A DNA stretch of 64,000 nucleotides, from positions 124,001-188,000 of the forward strand of contig JADLAY010000069.1 of the NCBI GenBank assembly GCA_020849765.1, read 5' to 3'. The DNA is from Anaerolineae bacterium (lineage in GTDB: Bacteria; Chloroflexota; Anaerolineae; Aggregatilineales; Phototrophicaceae). Positions 17,370 to 26,665 of this stretch are shown piece after piece. Both the position numbers and the translations under genes were made by a program. The notes beneath the pieces are model-generated. The model was given only the letters and a program-made list of their open reading frames with translations. It was not told where the DNA came from and did no database searches. Position 1 is the stretch's first letter. Each line of letters opens with the position of its first letter.

Positions 17370-20300
17370 ATGCCGACTGAATTTCTGCTCGCCAGCGTGG
17401 GGGCGGGTAAGACGGAAGTGGTGCAGGCGCGGCTGCTGGCGTTCAAGAAGGCGCGTCCATTCGACAAAGCCTGGTGTTTGCTCGCAACCGAGCGCCAGAT
17501 CTATGCCTTCCGCCAGCGTCTGATCAGCCGCCCGGATGCGCTGGGAATTTACTTCAACGTCGAGTTCTTCAACTTCTACCCGCTCTACCGCCACATTCTG
17601 GAACTGGCCGGTAAGCCGCAGCGCGTGCTCGATAACGCCGCGCGCTACCGCCTGCTGCGCTTGATCCTGGCGGAACTGGAAAGCGACGGTGAGCTTGAGC
17701 TGTTCGGTAAGATTGCCGGGACGCCCGGCCTCGTACGCATCCTGGCCGATTTCATCTACGAACTCAAACAGAACCTGATCGATCACCGCACGTTTGGCGA
17801 AGCGGCCCGGACGGCCAAGGATCGCGATCTGGCGCGCATCTACACGCGCTACCAGGAACTGCTGATGCGCTACGATCTGGTCGACCGTGAGGGTGAGGGC
17901 TGGCGCGCCCTCGACGAACTGGAAGACAATCACTATCTGGCGCGCGATGTCGGCTTGCTGGCGGTCGATGGCTACGACCAGTTCAACACGCTGCAAGGCC
18001 AGTTCCTGACGCTGCTGGCCGGGCGCGCGGATGACACGCTGATCACGCTGACGACTGTGCCGGGCCGCGAGACCACTATCGGCCAGCGCTTTCAGCGCGC
18101 GCTCGACCGCCTGATCGAGTATCACCGCCAGGAATCGGTCGTCTATCGCATCCACCGTCAATTGGAGACGGGGGGCACAAGACCTCCGGCCCTGCGCAGC
18201 CTCGTCGATCGCATCTTTCAATCCGGTTCGTCTCGCGCACCGGCGGATCAGGCAGCCGTGCTGCTCGAGGCGCCCGATCCCGCGGGCGAGGTCGGCATTG
18301 CGCTGCGCCGTGTCAAAGCCCTGATCCTGGCGGGTGCCGCGCCGGATGACATCCTGATCGCCGTGCGCGATTGGCCGCGCTATGCGCCTTATGTAGAAGC
18401 CCAGGCGCGCGCCTATGGGCTGGCCGTCTCGCTCGATATCGGCAGCCCGCTGGCGGAAAACGCGGCCATTCGGGCGCTGACGAATCTGCTCGATCTCCAT
18501 CGCCGTGACTTCAGACGGCGCGAACTGCTCGACGTGCTCCGCTCGGCCTATTTCGTCATTCCCGACCTCGGCGCGGCGGAGGTGGATTATCTGGAGCGGC
18601 TCAGTCAGTCGAAATTGATCCTGGGTGGGCGTCAGGAATGGCTGGCCGCCCTCGAACATTCAGAGATTCAGCCGCTCGAAGCCGAAGATGAAGAGGACGA
18701 AGCCAGCGCAGACGATACCCCGCAGGTTTCGCCAGATCAGGTGCGTGCGGCGCTCACGGCCTTCTTCGACGCCGTGACGCCACCTCCACACGAGGCCGCC
18801 GCAGCTTATGCCGCCTGGCTGGAAGATCTGATCGGCCTCGATCCGGTTGACGACACCGACGACCAAGAAAACACCGAGCATGACCCGGCCTACAGCCTGA
18901 GCATGATCGCGGCCATTCGCAGCCCGGCGCTCGGCACCGATCACGATCGCATTGTGGCGCGTGATTTGACCGCACTGCAGGAAGTCAAGCGCTTGTTGTC
19001 GGCCATGTTGTCGGCGCATCGCTTATTTTCAGCCCTGGAGATGAAAAGCGCGCCCGGCTGGGACGCCTTCCACACCGATTTGCTCAACGCCGTCCGCGCG
19101 ACGGATCTGGCCCAGCGCACGGGGCGCGATGGCCGTGTGTTGGTGACGACGGTGGTCAATGCGCGCGGGCTGCCGCACAAGCACGTCATCTTGCTCGGCC
19201 TGTCCGAGGGCGTCTTCCCGGCACGCATCGCCGAGGATTTGCTCTACCTCGATAGCGAGCGACGCACGTTGCAGGCGCGCGGCATTGCTCTATCCACGCA
19301 GGCCGAGCGCGCGGACGATGACGGCCTCTTCTACGAGATGATCAGCCTGGCGACCGAATCGGTGGCGCTCACGCGCGCGACGGTCGAGAATGGCGCGCCG
19401 CTGCCGCCCAGCCATCTGTGGCGCGCCTTCGACGCCGTCTACGACGGGACGCCGGTGCAAACGATCCGCGTCGGCGCAGTCGTCCCGCTGGCGCAGGCGG
19501 CCTCTCTGCGCGAACTGGCACTCGCCACGGCGGATTCGCTGATGCAGGGGAACGATCGAGACGCGGCCAATCTCGCGTGGTATGCGGCGGCCTATCCGGA
19601 TCAGTGGGCGCAGCTGCGTCACGCCCGCGCAGTCGAGGCGCGCCGCATGTCGAATCGCCCGCACGATCGCTTCAGCGGGCGGCTGCAATCTGCCGTCTTG
19701 ATCGCGAGCGCTGCGGAGCGTCTCAACGACCGTGTGTGGAGCGCCAGCCAGTTGAACGACTACGGCATCTGCGCTTTTCGCTTTTTCGCCAAGCGCCTGC
19801 TCAAGCTCGAACCGCTGCTGGAGCCGGAAGACGGCATGGATGCGGCGCAGTTGGGCACGCTCTACCACGAGATCCTGGAGCACACCTATCGTCAGCTGGC
19901 CGAGGAAAACCTGGCGATTGTGCCGCAAAGTCTTCCTCGCGCGCTGGAATTACTGGAAGCGAACGCCGACGCGCTGCTGGCGGATGCGCCCGCTCGGATT
20001 GGCTTCCGCGCGCCCTCGCTCTGGGAAACCGAGCGCGAAGTCCTCATGCGACGCCTGCGCAGTCTCGTCCACGACGATTTCGACGAGACGAGCAAAGCCC
20101 ATCAGGAGTTGGCGAAACTCGCTCCCGGCGAGCGCCGTCCCTATCACACCGAGATGCCTTTCGGCGACGGCGGGGTGTTCACGCTCGACCTCGGCGATGA
20201 GCGGCTGCGACTGCGCGGCGTCATCGACCGCATCGACCGCGCCGGTGACCGCGCCATCGTCGTCGATTACAAGAGCGGCAGGACGACGATCCCCGTCAGC

Positions 20301-20615
20301 GAGATCGAACGCGGGCGCAATTTCCAGATGATGATCTATCTGCTGGCCGCCAATCAGGCACTTCAAGGGCGCGCGCAAGTGGCGGGCGGCTTGTTCTGGC
20401 ATATTGCCTCGCGCAGCACGAGTGGAACGCTGCAGCCGGATGACGACGCGATTGAGGCGGGCAAAACTCATCTGCGCCGCTACCTGGAGCGTGGGCGCGC
20501 CGGGATCTTCACCGGCGAAGCCAGCAAGATCGAAGACGGCAAATGCAGTCGCTACTGCGATTACAGCCAGTTGTGCCGCTTTAGCATCATGCGTCGCCGA
20601 AAACCCGATGCGTGA
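17370..20615 (+). CDS. AddB-like PD-(D/E)XK nuclease of recombination repair
   Basis: A 1081-aa protein like the AddB/RexB subunit that processes double-strand ends with AddA. The N-terminus has a P-loop-like motif (LLASVGAGKTEVV) and a UvrD-like core with inactive-looking helicase motifs. The C-terminal nuclease has GVIDRIDR and IVVDYKSGR around residue 965. Four cysteines, one at about 801 and three in KCSRYCDYSQLCR (about 1058-1067), form the expected 4Fe-4S clasp. No addA-like gene is in the window, so the partner is elsewhere or missing. It overlaps the next gene by 8 bp. Confidence 0.88.
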   Translation: MPTEFLLASVGAGKTEVVQARLLAFKKARPFDKAWCLLATERQIYAFRQRLISRPDALGIYFNVEFFNFYPLYRHILELAGKPQRVLDNAARYRLLRLILAELESDGELELFGKIAGTPGLVRILADFIYELKQNLIDHRTFGEAARTAKDRDLARIYTRYQELLMRYDLVDREGEGWRALDELEDNHYLARDVGLLAVDGYDQFNTLQGQFLTLLAGRADDTLITLTTVPGRETTIGQRFQRALDRLIEYHRQESVVYRIHRQLETGGTRPPALRSLVDRIFQSGSSRAPADQAAVLLEAPDPAGEVGIALRRVKALILAGAAPDDILIAVRDWPRYAPYVEAQARAYGLAVSLDIGSPLAENAAIRALTNLLDLHRRDFRRRELLDVLRSAYFVIPDLGAAEVDYLERLSQSKLILGGRQEWLAALEHSEIQPLEAEDEEDEASADDTPQVSPDQVRAALTAFFDAVTPPPHEAAAAYAAWLEDLIGLDPVDDTDDQENTEHDPAYSLSMIAAIRSPALGTDHDRIVARDLTALQEVKRLLSAMLSAHRLFSALEMKSAPGWDAFHTDLLNAVRATDLAQRTGRDGRVLVTTVVNARGLPHKHVILLGLSEGVFPARIAEDLLYLDSERRTLQARGIALSTQAERADDDGLFYEMISLATESVALTRATVENGAPLPPSHLWRAFDAVYDGTPVQTIRVGAVVPLAQAASLRELALATADSLMQGNDRDAANLAWYAAAYPDQWAQLRHARAVEARRMSNRPHDRFSGRLQSAVLIASAAERLNDRVWSASQLNDYGICAFRFFAKRLLKLEPLLEPEDGMDAAQLGTLYHEILEHTYRQLAEENLAIVPQSLPRALELLEANADALLADAPARIGFRAPSLWETEREVLMRRLRSLVHDDFDETSKAHQELAKLAPGERRPYHTEMPFGDGGVFTLDLGDERLRLRGVIDRIDRAGDRAIVVDYKSGRTTIPVSEIERGRNFQMMIYLLAANQALQGRAQVAGGLFWHIASRSTSGTLQPDDDAIEAGKTHLRRYLERGRAGIFTGEASKIEDGKCSRYCDYSQLCRFSIMRRRKPDA

Positions 20616-21054
20616 ACGTCCTGCCTACACGCTCCGACGCGCCGTCGAAGCCGATCAGCCCACCATCCGCCGCATGGTGTTGTCGGAATGTCTCAACCCG
20701 CGCGACGTGCACTGGCAGAACTTCCTGATCGCGGAAGACGAAGCCGAGCGACGAATCATCGGCATCGGGCAGATCCGGCTGCATGGGACGCTTAAGGAGC
20801 TGGGCAGTCTGGTCATTGCACCGGAATATCGCGGGCTGGGGTTGGGCGCAGCCTTGATCGAGGCGCTGGAAACGCGGGCGGGCTTCCCGCTCTATTTGAT
20901 GTGCGCCGGGGACAAGGTGTCGTACTATCGCCGTTTTGGCTATCAGCCGCTGGCGGATGCCGACATCCCGGCGTCAATCCTCCCGCGCTGGGTGCTGTGG
21001 ATCGTCCGCCACATCTTCCGGAGTCAGGTCGCGGTCATGCTCAAAGAGGGTTAG
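20608..21054 (+). CDS. GNAT family N-acetyltransferase
   Basis: A 148-aa protein that transfers an acetyl group from acetyl-CoA to an unknown acceptor. The acetyl-CoA binding motif A is LGSLVIAPEYRGLGLGAALI, followed by CAGDKVSYYRRFGYQPL (motif B). The start ATG overlaps the end of the AddB-like gene (8-bp overlap), so it is translationally coupled; a longer upstream frame lies inside that gene and is rejected. The C-terminal 25 residues contain a hydrophobic helix (ILPRWVLWIVRHIF), unusual for the family. Confidence 0.88.
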   Translation: MRERPAYTLRRAVEADQPTIRRMVLSECLNPRDVHWQNFLIAEDEAERRIIGIGQIRLHGTLKELGSLVIAPEYRGLGLGAALIEALETRAGFPLYLMCAGDKVSYYRRFGYQPLADADIPASILPRWVLWIVRHIFRSQVAVMLKEG

Positions 21055-21087
21055 TTGATCGGGCGCGGGCTTGCGCAGCTGGCTCGA

Positions 21088-21450
21088 TCAGCCGACGCCG
21101 ACGTTCTTCAGCTTCTCTTTCAAGATCGCCAGACTGATCGGTTTTGCCAGATATTCGCTGGCACCGGCTTCCTTCGCTTCAGCCGTCTGAGGCGGCGCCG
21201 CAGCCGAAATGATGATCACTGGAATATCGACGAATTCGGGCTTCTGGCGCAGCTCTTTGCACATCTCCAGGCCATTTTGATCCGGCAGCATGATGTCGAG
21301 CAGAATTGCGTCCGGTGTGCGCAGTTCGATCTGATCCCACGCCTGGCGCGCCGTCAGCGCTTCGGTCGCGTCGTGTCCAATCAGCCGGAGAAACGTCGCC
21401 AGCATCTCGACTGTCATGTATTCGTCGTCAACGATAAGGATGGTTGCCAT
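21088..21450 (-). CDS. Single-domain response regulator (CheY-like)
   Basis: A 120-aa receiver with all hallmarks: VDDE at 8-10 region, phosphoacceptor Asp52 (AILLDIMLPDQNG), the switch Ser in IIISAAA and Lys in YLAKPIS. Its length exactly fits a lone receiver. It sits 3 bp after the YghO-like gene on the same strand, which in turn follows the large GAF kinase, so kinase, acetyltransferase-like protein and receiver may form one transcript. It converges with the GNAT gene. Confidence 0.93.
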   Translation of the reverse strand: MATILIVDDEYMTVEMLATFLRLIGHDATEALTARQAWDQIELRTPDAILLDIMLPDQNGLEMCKELRQKPEFVDIPVIIISAAAPPQTAEAKEAGASEYLAKPISLAILKEKLKNVGVG

Positions 21451-21453
21451 TCC

Positions 21454-22602
21454 CTAGAGTGCCTTTTCGTACAAGCGATATGTCTTATAGATGTGACTGC
21501 CAAAGTTCTGCGCGATGCTGACCATCGCCTCGTTCTTCTCGAGTATCCACCCGGAGTCCGAGTAGGCGTAGCCCACCCTGATGACCGCGTCCAGGATGTG
21601 GGAATACATGACTGCATCCACGCCGCGCCCATGATATGGGATTTTGACGCCCATCAGCGGCACGCGCACGGTATCGACCACGCGCCGCACCTTCCAGTGC
21701 CACAGCACCTGCAGCAGGCTCCAGATCTCTGGAACTTGCGGACGCGGGCGCGCGTATTTGAAGACCTGGTTCAAGTCCGGCACCGCCAGGATGAAGCCCG
21801 CCAGTTCGTCCTGGACGTAGGCGAAAAAGAGCATACGCGCGTCGACGATCATGCCCAGCGCGTCGATAAACGCGTCGAATTCGCGCTCGGTCAGCGGTAC
21901 AAAGCCCCAGTTCTTCTCCCAGGCGGCGTTGTAAACCTCTTTGATGCGCTCGAACTCCTGGCGCATATGTCTGGGATCGGCCTGCCGGATCGTGATCTTG
22001 TTGCGCTTCATGATGCTCTGGGCGATGCGCATCAGGCGGGTGGTCAACCCTGTTTCAACCGCGTGATCGCGGGCCAGGAAGAAGCTGTACATGTCCATGG
22101 CTTTTTCGAACCCGGCGGCTTCGATGTACGGCCCGTAATAGGGCGGATTATAGACCATCTGCAAGACCGGCGGCGTGAAGCCATCGACCAGCGCGCCGAC
22201 CTCTTCGTGCGTGGTCAGCGTTTGCGGGCCGCGGATGAGGGGGTAGCCCTTGGCGCGGACCCAATCCTGCGCGGTTGTGAGCAGCTTCTGGGCGACGGCC
22301 TCATCTTCAATCGTCTCGAAGGCGCCGAACCAGCCCAGGCGCTCACCGTGATATTCGTTGTGGCGGTGATTGATATAGGCGGCAATGGTGCCGACCAGTT
22401 CCCCGTTGCGGTAGGCGTTGAAGTAATCGCCCTCGATATAGTCGAAGGCTGCGCTGCGCTTCTTGTCCAGGATGTCACGCCGCATCGATACGAGCGGCGC
22501 TATCCAATTGGGGTCGTTCTTGTAAAGTGTCCAGGGAAATGTGAAAAACGCGCGGAAGTCTTGATCAGTCTCAACCTTGCGAATTTCGACGTCTGCCGCC
22601 AT
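21454..22602 (-). CDS. YghO-like GNAT-fold protein
   Basis: A 382-aa cytoplasmic protein that resembles E. coli YghO and related GNAT-fold proteins. The N-terminal portion has FRAFFTFPWTLYKNDPNWI, VGTIAAYINHRHNEYHGE and LGWFGAFETIED; the second half has a degenerate acetyltransferase domain (FAYVQDELAGFILAVPDLNQ) ending in YRLYEKAL. The biochemical function of the family is not known. It lies between the GAF kinase and a receiver gene on the same strand, 96 bp after the kinase. Confidence 0.8.
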   Translation of the reverse strand: MAADVEIRKVETDQDFRAFFTFPWTLYKNDPNWIAPLVSMRRDILDKKRSAAFDYIEGDYFNAYRNGELVGTIAAYINHRHNEYHGERLGWFGAFETIEDEAVAQKLLTTAQDWVRAKGYPLIRGPQTLTTHEEVGALVDGFTPPVLQMVYNPPYYGPYIEAAGFEKAMDMYSFFLARDHAVETGLTTRLMRIAQSIMKRNKITIRQADPRHMRQEFERIKEVYNAAWEKNWGFVPLTEREFDAFIDALGMIVDARMLFFAYVQDELAGFILAVPDLNQVFKYARPRPQVPEIWSLLQVLWHWKVRRVVDTVRVPLMGVKIPYHGRGVDAVMYSHILDAVIRVGYAYSDSGWILEKNEAMVSIAQNFGSHIYKTYRLYEKAL

Positions 22603-22698
22603 TTGCTTGTCCTAGCGCAATAGCCCGGCAATCACGGATGCATCAAGTATCTTACACGCTTTTCCCGCAGGCGAGGAGTCTCGGAAATGTTCCGTAAG

Positions 22699-25035
22699 TT
22701 AGGCTTCGTTGCGCCCCGAATGGACGAGCGTCATATCGGCGGGCATCGGCTCCGTCAGATGGCTCGGCAGCGAAGCGCCGCCCAAAGACATGATGTGGCG
22801 CGCGCTGTCGGCGGGCTTGATCGGGAGTTCGACGTAGAAGGTCGAGCCGGGGCACTTTTCCATGTCGTGGCCGGGGCTTTCGACCCAGATGCGGCCGCCG
22901 TGACCTTCGATGACGCCCTTGGCAATCGTCAGGCCCAGGCCGGGGCCTGCGCCCAGAAATTTGTACGTCCCGGTCGAGTGCAGATTAGGGTCGGACACGC
23001 GATAGAACTTGCGGAAGATCAGCTCCAGATCGTTATCGTCGATGCCGACGCCCGTATCTGCGATCTTGACCAGCACGTGGCTCTCGTCGCTGCCGTTGGT
23101 GCCGGGGCGCACCTCGGCGGAGATGTCGATGCGCCCACCATCGGGCGTGAACTTGATTGCGTTGACGATCACGTTGCGGAAGGCTTGAACCAACCGCTGC
23201 ATATCCGCCTCGATCACGGGCAGCCCGCGCAGCCCACGGGCGGCCAGCGATAATTTGCGCTGCCGTGCGGCATCCGCCAGCGGCTCGATCGCCATCCTGA
23301 GGATGCTCTCGACGGAGGCCTGAGTGAAGCGCAAGTCCATCGCTTTGACGTCAAGCTGGCTGACGTCCAGCATGGCGGTGATCAATTCTTCCATGCGCTG
23401 GGTCGCCTTGCGGATGTTATCGACCATCCCGCTGACGCGATCCGGGTCGACCATGCCATCGTCGTTCAACGTGTCGACCAGATCGGCATAGCCGCGGATC
23501 TGCGCCAGTGGGGTGCGCAGTTCATGGCTGGCGATCGTGATGAAATCGGTCTTCACGTCGTCGAGCTTTTCCATCTGCTGCTGAGTCGCCGCCAGCCCGC
23601 GGTTGAGCACCTGCATTTCGGTGTTGAGCTGGCGCAAATCTGCCACCAACCGCGCATTGCGCAGCGCGACGCCTGTTTGATCCGCCATCGTCGCCAGCAG
23701 ATCCATATCATGGGGGTAGAACGGAGTACCGTTGCGTTTTGCGCCGCACGCCAGCACGCCGATCAGCACGTCGTCGACCAGGATCGGCGCATAGGCGCTC
23801 ATGTCCAGCGCGCGCAGCATGTCAAGCTCGATGGTTTCCGTCGCTTTGAAGACGGGACTGAACTCCATGTCGAACTGCGTCACGGGCGTACGCTCGACCA
23901 GCCAGCGGCGCAAAATCGGGCTATTGCGCGCCAACTGAAAGCGCACGTCGCGTCCGTTGTCGATCGTGTCCGTCAGCAAGCGCAGCGTTACGATCTCGTC
24001 ACCCTTCTCGAACTTGTCCACCAACAGCAGCCGCGACCGGCGCACGTTCATGGCATCTTCGAGTGCCTGGCCGACCGTATCGGCAAGCTGCTTGAGTTCG
24101 AGCGTCTTCGAGATCTGCTGGCTGTACTTGCGCGCCGCAACCGTCGGGTCGACCGTCGCGCTGCCGAGCAAGCGGCGCAGGAGCGCTTCCAGGATCTGGC
24201 GCAAGGGCATGTAGAGGGTTGCCACCAACAAGGCGATAACCACGGCCAGCGCCGCCGATTGTGCAGCGCTTGGCAGGCGCATCTCGTCCCCGACCAGGAT
24301 GGCGAAGAAGATCGCGGCGGTGGTCAGTGCGAGCAGGAGCAGCGTTCGCAGCACGCTAAACAGACGTCCTCGCAGGTCGAAGGCGCGGTGCGTCGTCTGC
24401 GCGTGGATCACGCCGGCGATGCTGAGGAGCAGTGCCAGCAGCCCCGCCATCATCATCAGGCCCTGCCCGCTGAGGATCAGGGCGGCGCCACAGGCGGCGA
24501 CGACCGAGAGCACGAACCAGAGCAGCGCTCGGTTGGCGACTTCAGGCAGCTTGGAACGGAAATAGCCGTAAAAGGCGAAGCTCGGTAGCGTGATGCCCGT
24601 GATCATGATGCCCGCAAAGGCCACGATCCCGGCGATGTCCGGCGTGGTCAGCAAGTCGGCGAGCCAGTTCGCCTCACCGATGCGCGTTTCCGGCGACGCC
24701 AGCGCGGCGACGATCAAGATCACCAGCCAGAACATACCGGCGGCTAACCATGCCTGTGGGGTCTGCCCGGTCACGTCACGGATGAGCACAGTGCCGAGCG
24801 CGATCAACAGCACGGCCAGTCCAAGGGTGATGGCGAAGCCGCGTCCAAAGCGATCGGCCAGCAGAGCGTCTTGTGGGATCAGGAAGGCTGCCGCCGTCAC
24901 GCCCAGAGCAGCCAGCGTGAAGACCAGCCACGGGCGTCCCGCATGGCGCCTTTCGGCGCGGGCGAACACCATGACGAGCATGATCACACAAGACAGTATG
25001 ACGATCAGCGGGAGGATGCCCACTGCAACTAACAT
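22699..25035 (-). CDS. Membrane sensor histidine kinase with GAF domain
   Basis: A 778-aa kinase. Residues 1-270 hold about eight to nine membrane helices in a 7TM-like input region. A GAF domain (about 300-460; LLATMADQTGVALRNARLVADL) is followed by a coiled coil, HisKA (TIASHELRTPLAQIRGYADL) and HATPase_c (FRNVIVNAIKFTPDGG, DTGVGIDDNDLELIF, GLGLTIAKGVIEGHGG). It is probably an integral membrane sensor that phosphorylates the single-domain receivers encoded nearby; no DNA-binding regulator is adjacent. The start follows an AT-containing 147-bp gap that should hold its promoter. Confidence 0.92.
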   Translation of the reverse strand: MLVAVGILPLIVILSCVIMLVMVFARAERRHAGRPWLVFTLAALGVTAAAFLIPQDALLADRFGRGFAITLGLAVLLIALGTVLIRDVTGQTPQAWLAAGMFWLVILIVAALASPETRIGEANWLADLLTTPDIAGIVAFAGIMITGITLPSFAFYGYFRSKLPEVANRALLWFVLSVVAACGAALILSGQGLMMMAGLLALLLSIAGVIHAQTTHRAFDLRGRLFSVLRTLLLLALTTAAIFFAILVGDEMRLPSAAQSAALAVVIALLVATLYMPLRQILEALLRRLLGSATVDPTVAARKYSQQISKTLELKQLADTVGQALEDAMNVRRSRLLLVDKFEKGDEIVTLRLLTDTIDNGRDVRFQLARNSPILRRWLVERTPVTQFDMEFSPVFKATETIELDMLRALDMSAYAPILVDDVLIGVLACGAKRNGTPFYPHDMDLLATMADQTGVALRNARLVADLRQLNTEMQVLNRGLAATQQQMEKLDDVKTDFITIASHELRTPLAQIRGYADLVDTLNDDGMVDPDRVSGMVDNIRKATQRMEELITAMLDVSQLDVKAMDLRFTQASVESILRMAIEPLADAARQRKLSLAARGLRGLPVIEADMQRLVQAFRNVIVNAIKFTPDGGRIDISAEVRPGTNGSDESHVLVKIADTGVGIDDNDLELIFRKFYRVSDPNLHSTGTYKFLGAGPGLGLTIAKGVIEGHGGRIWVESPGHDMEKCPGSTFYVELPIKPADSARHIMSLGGASLPSHLTEPMPADMTLVHSGRNEA

Positions 25036-25182
25036 CTGACTACCTTCATCTTCTCACGAGCATTCAATGAGTGGTTTCGGCTAAGAATCCTCGTCGGGGG
25101 AACACAAAACGTGTCAGGAACAGACGCTCATGTTAATTCTCATCATAGCGTTTGCCCTAACACTATCACAAAACCGAAACTT

Positions 25183-26553
25183 TCACTTGAGAATATAGTA
25201 CGTTCCCTTTTTCGAGCCGACTTTGAGCAGAATTCCGCGCTCGACCATGTCGACCAGATCCAGGCGCAGCGTTTCTGCGGAGACGCCTTCGCACAGGGTG
25301 CGGTATTCGCGGTTCGTGATCGAGCCGTTCTCGCGGATGTACTGCAAAGCGCGCGCCTGCCGGTGATTGGTGTTGCGCGCCCAATCCGGGGCGGACGCCT
25401 GCTCGCGCGCATTGCGCAGCGTGACGGCAAAGCTGTACGGGCGCGCGTCGAAGACGGGCGGCGCATGACCGGCGTCCTGCATGACTTCGAGCATGCGGTC
25501 GATGCCGAGGCCTAACTCCTCAATGTAGCCCCACTGGAACAGGCCATTGACGATGCGCGGGTTGCGGCTGAAGTGTTCGTCGACGATGTTCTCAATCGTG
25601 ATGAAGCCCGGCAGCCCGCCAGGGGAGATCACTTCCAACCGGTCGGAATACATGCGGATCTCGATCCGCCGCCCCTTGATCCGGTAATCCCGGTGGCAGA
25701 TGGCGTTGACAATGGCCTCGCGGACGGCGAACTGGGGATATTCGTACTTCTCTTCGCGCTCCAGCCCTTTGACGACCGCGCTCACGGCCATCTCGCTCCA
25801 GACGAGGTTCCAGGTCGCCTCGACCAGCCGCGGCAGCGGGCCGGTCAGCTCCTCGCGCCGGGTGTAGCCCGCCAGATTGTTCTCGCCACGCGGTGTCTTG
25901 CCGACGAATTTGGCGAAGACGATGCCAGACTGTGGCAGCCAGTGCTGCGGATATTCACTCAGGAGCAGAATGCCGCTTACGGTCGCACGCCCGGCATTGT
26001 CGACTGCGCCGATCTCGCGCAGCAGGTCGTCGATCTTGCCGTTGTAGGGGCGCTTGGTCCGCTCGGCGCGCTTCGCCAGGTACTCGTCGACCATCTTCTT
26101 GCTGAAATCGTCCTTAGTCGCGCCCGGCACGTGCTGCGATTCGTAATCGCCGGTCGATTTGGCGCTCGCCAGCTTGAGGATCTCCTGCCCGCCGAGCGGA
26201 CGGTTGCTGATGCTATCCCGCAGCAGAACGCGCCCATCGCTCAACGCATGGAGTTCGATGCTGCGAGGCACACGGATGGCATAGACGATGCCTTTTTCCA
26301 GCTCGACGTCTTCCCACGAGCCGGTCGTCACCACCGGGCTGCACAAGGCTTCCGCTTCTTTCAGTGTCTTCGTCAGCGTGTCGCGTTCGATCGTCGATGC
26401 GTATTCGCCGTCGTCTTTGAGTCCGATGACGATCATGCCGCCGTCGGTGTTGGCGAAGGCGACCAGCATCTCGGCCAGCTTGTCGGCAGCCGCGGTCTCC
26501 AGGAATGCTAGACGTGGCCCCTGACCAGATTTCAGAAAGTCGGGATTGAGCAT
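25183..26553 (-). CDS. AlbA_2 (Schlafen-like) domain regulator, RecG-related C-terminus
   Basis: A 456-aa protein of the group annotated as putative DNA-binding/ATP-dependent regulators. The AlbA_2 domain covers about residues 10-125 (LVAFANTDGGMIVIGLKDDG). A central HATPase_c_4-like region follows (FAVREAIVNAICHRDYRIKG, then RNPRIVNGLFQWGYIEELGLG), and a C-terminal winged helix (YIRENGSITNREYRTLC). Such proteins are usually transcription regulators or stress or defence accessories; the role here is unknown. A possible TATAAT (minus strand 26594-26599) lies upstream. It stands alone. Confidence 0.85.
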   Translation of the reverse strand: MLNPDFLKSGQGPRLAFLETAAADKLAEMLVAFANTDGGMIVIGLKDDGEYASTIERDTLTKTLKEAEALCSPVVTTGSWEDVELEKGIVYAIRVPRSIELHALSDGRVLLRDSISNRPLGGQEILKLASAKSTGDYESQHVPGATKDDFSKKMVDEYLAKRAERTKRPYNGKIDDLLREIGAVDNAGRATVSGILLLSEYPQHWLPQSGIVFAKFVGKTPRGENNLAGYTRREELTGPLPRLVEATWNLVWSEMAVSAVVKGLEREEKYEYPQFAVREAIVNAICHRDYRIKGRRIEIRMYSDRLEVISPGGLPGFITIENIVDEHFSRNPRIVNGLFQWGYIEELGLGIDRMLEVMQDAGHAPPVFDARPYSFAVTLRNAREQASAPDWARNTNHRQARALQYIRENGSITNREYRTLCEGVSAETLRLDLVDMVERGILLKVGSKKGTYYILK

Positions 26554-26593
26554 GTGTCTCTACAATGAAACGAAGTTGGACAATATATCCCAA

Positions 26594-26599
26594 ATTATA
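26594..26599 (-). promoter_or_regulatory. -10 box of the AlbA_2 regulator gene
   Basis: TATAAT on the minus strand 40 bp before the start, in an AT-rich gap of 112 bp; the -35 region is poor. Confidence 0.3.
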
Positions 26600-26665
26600 T
26601 CGCAAGCTGGCGAATTGATCTTCAAGAATTGGGATATCTGCACGTGTTGTTCACGGGTTGCTCAT

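Noticed and set aside
17352..18659. Long open frame antisense to the AddB-like gene
   Set aside because: It lies wholly inside a gene with clear family motifs and shows the shadow composition of high-GC antisense frames (Arg/Gln/Ala-rich).
21055..22623. 522-codon open frame antisense to the receiver and YghO-like genes
   Set aside because: It opens without a ribosome site and mirrors the codon structure of the real genes on the other strand.
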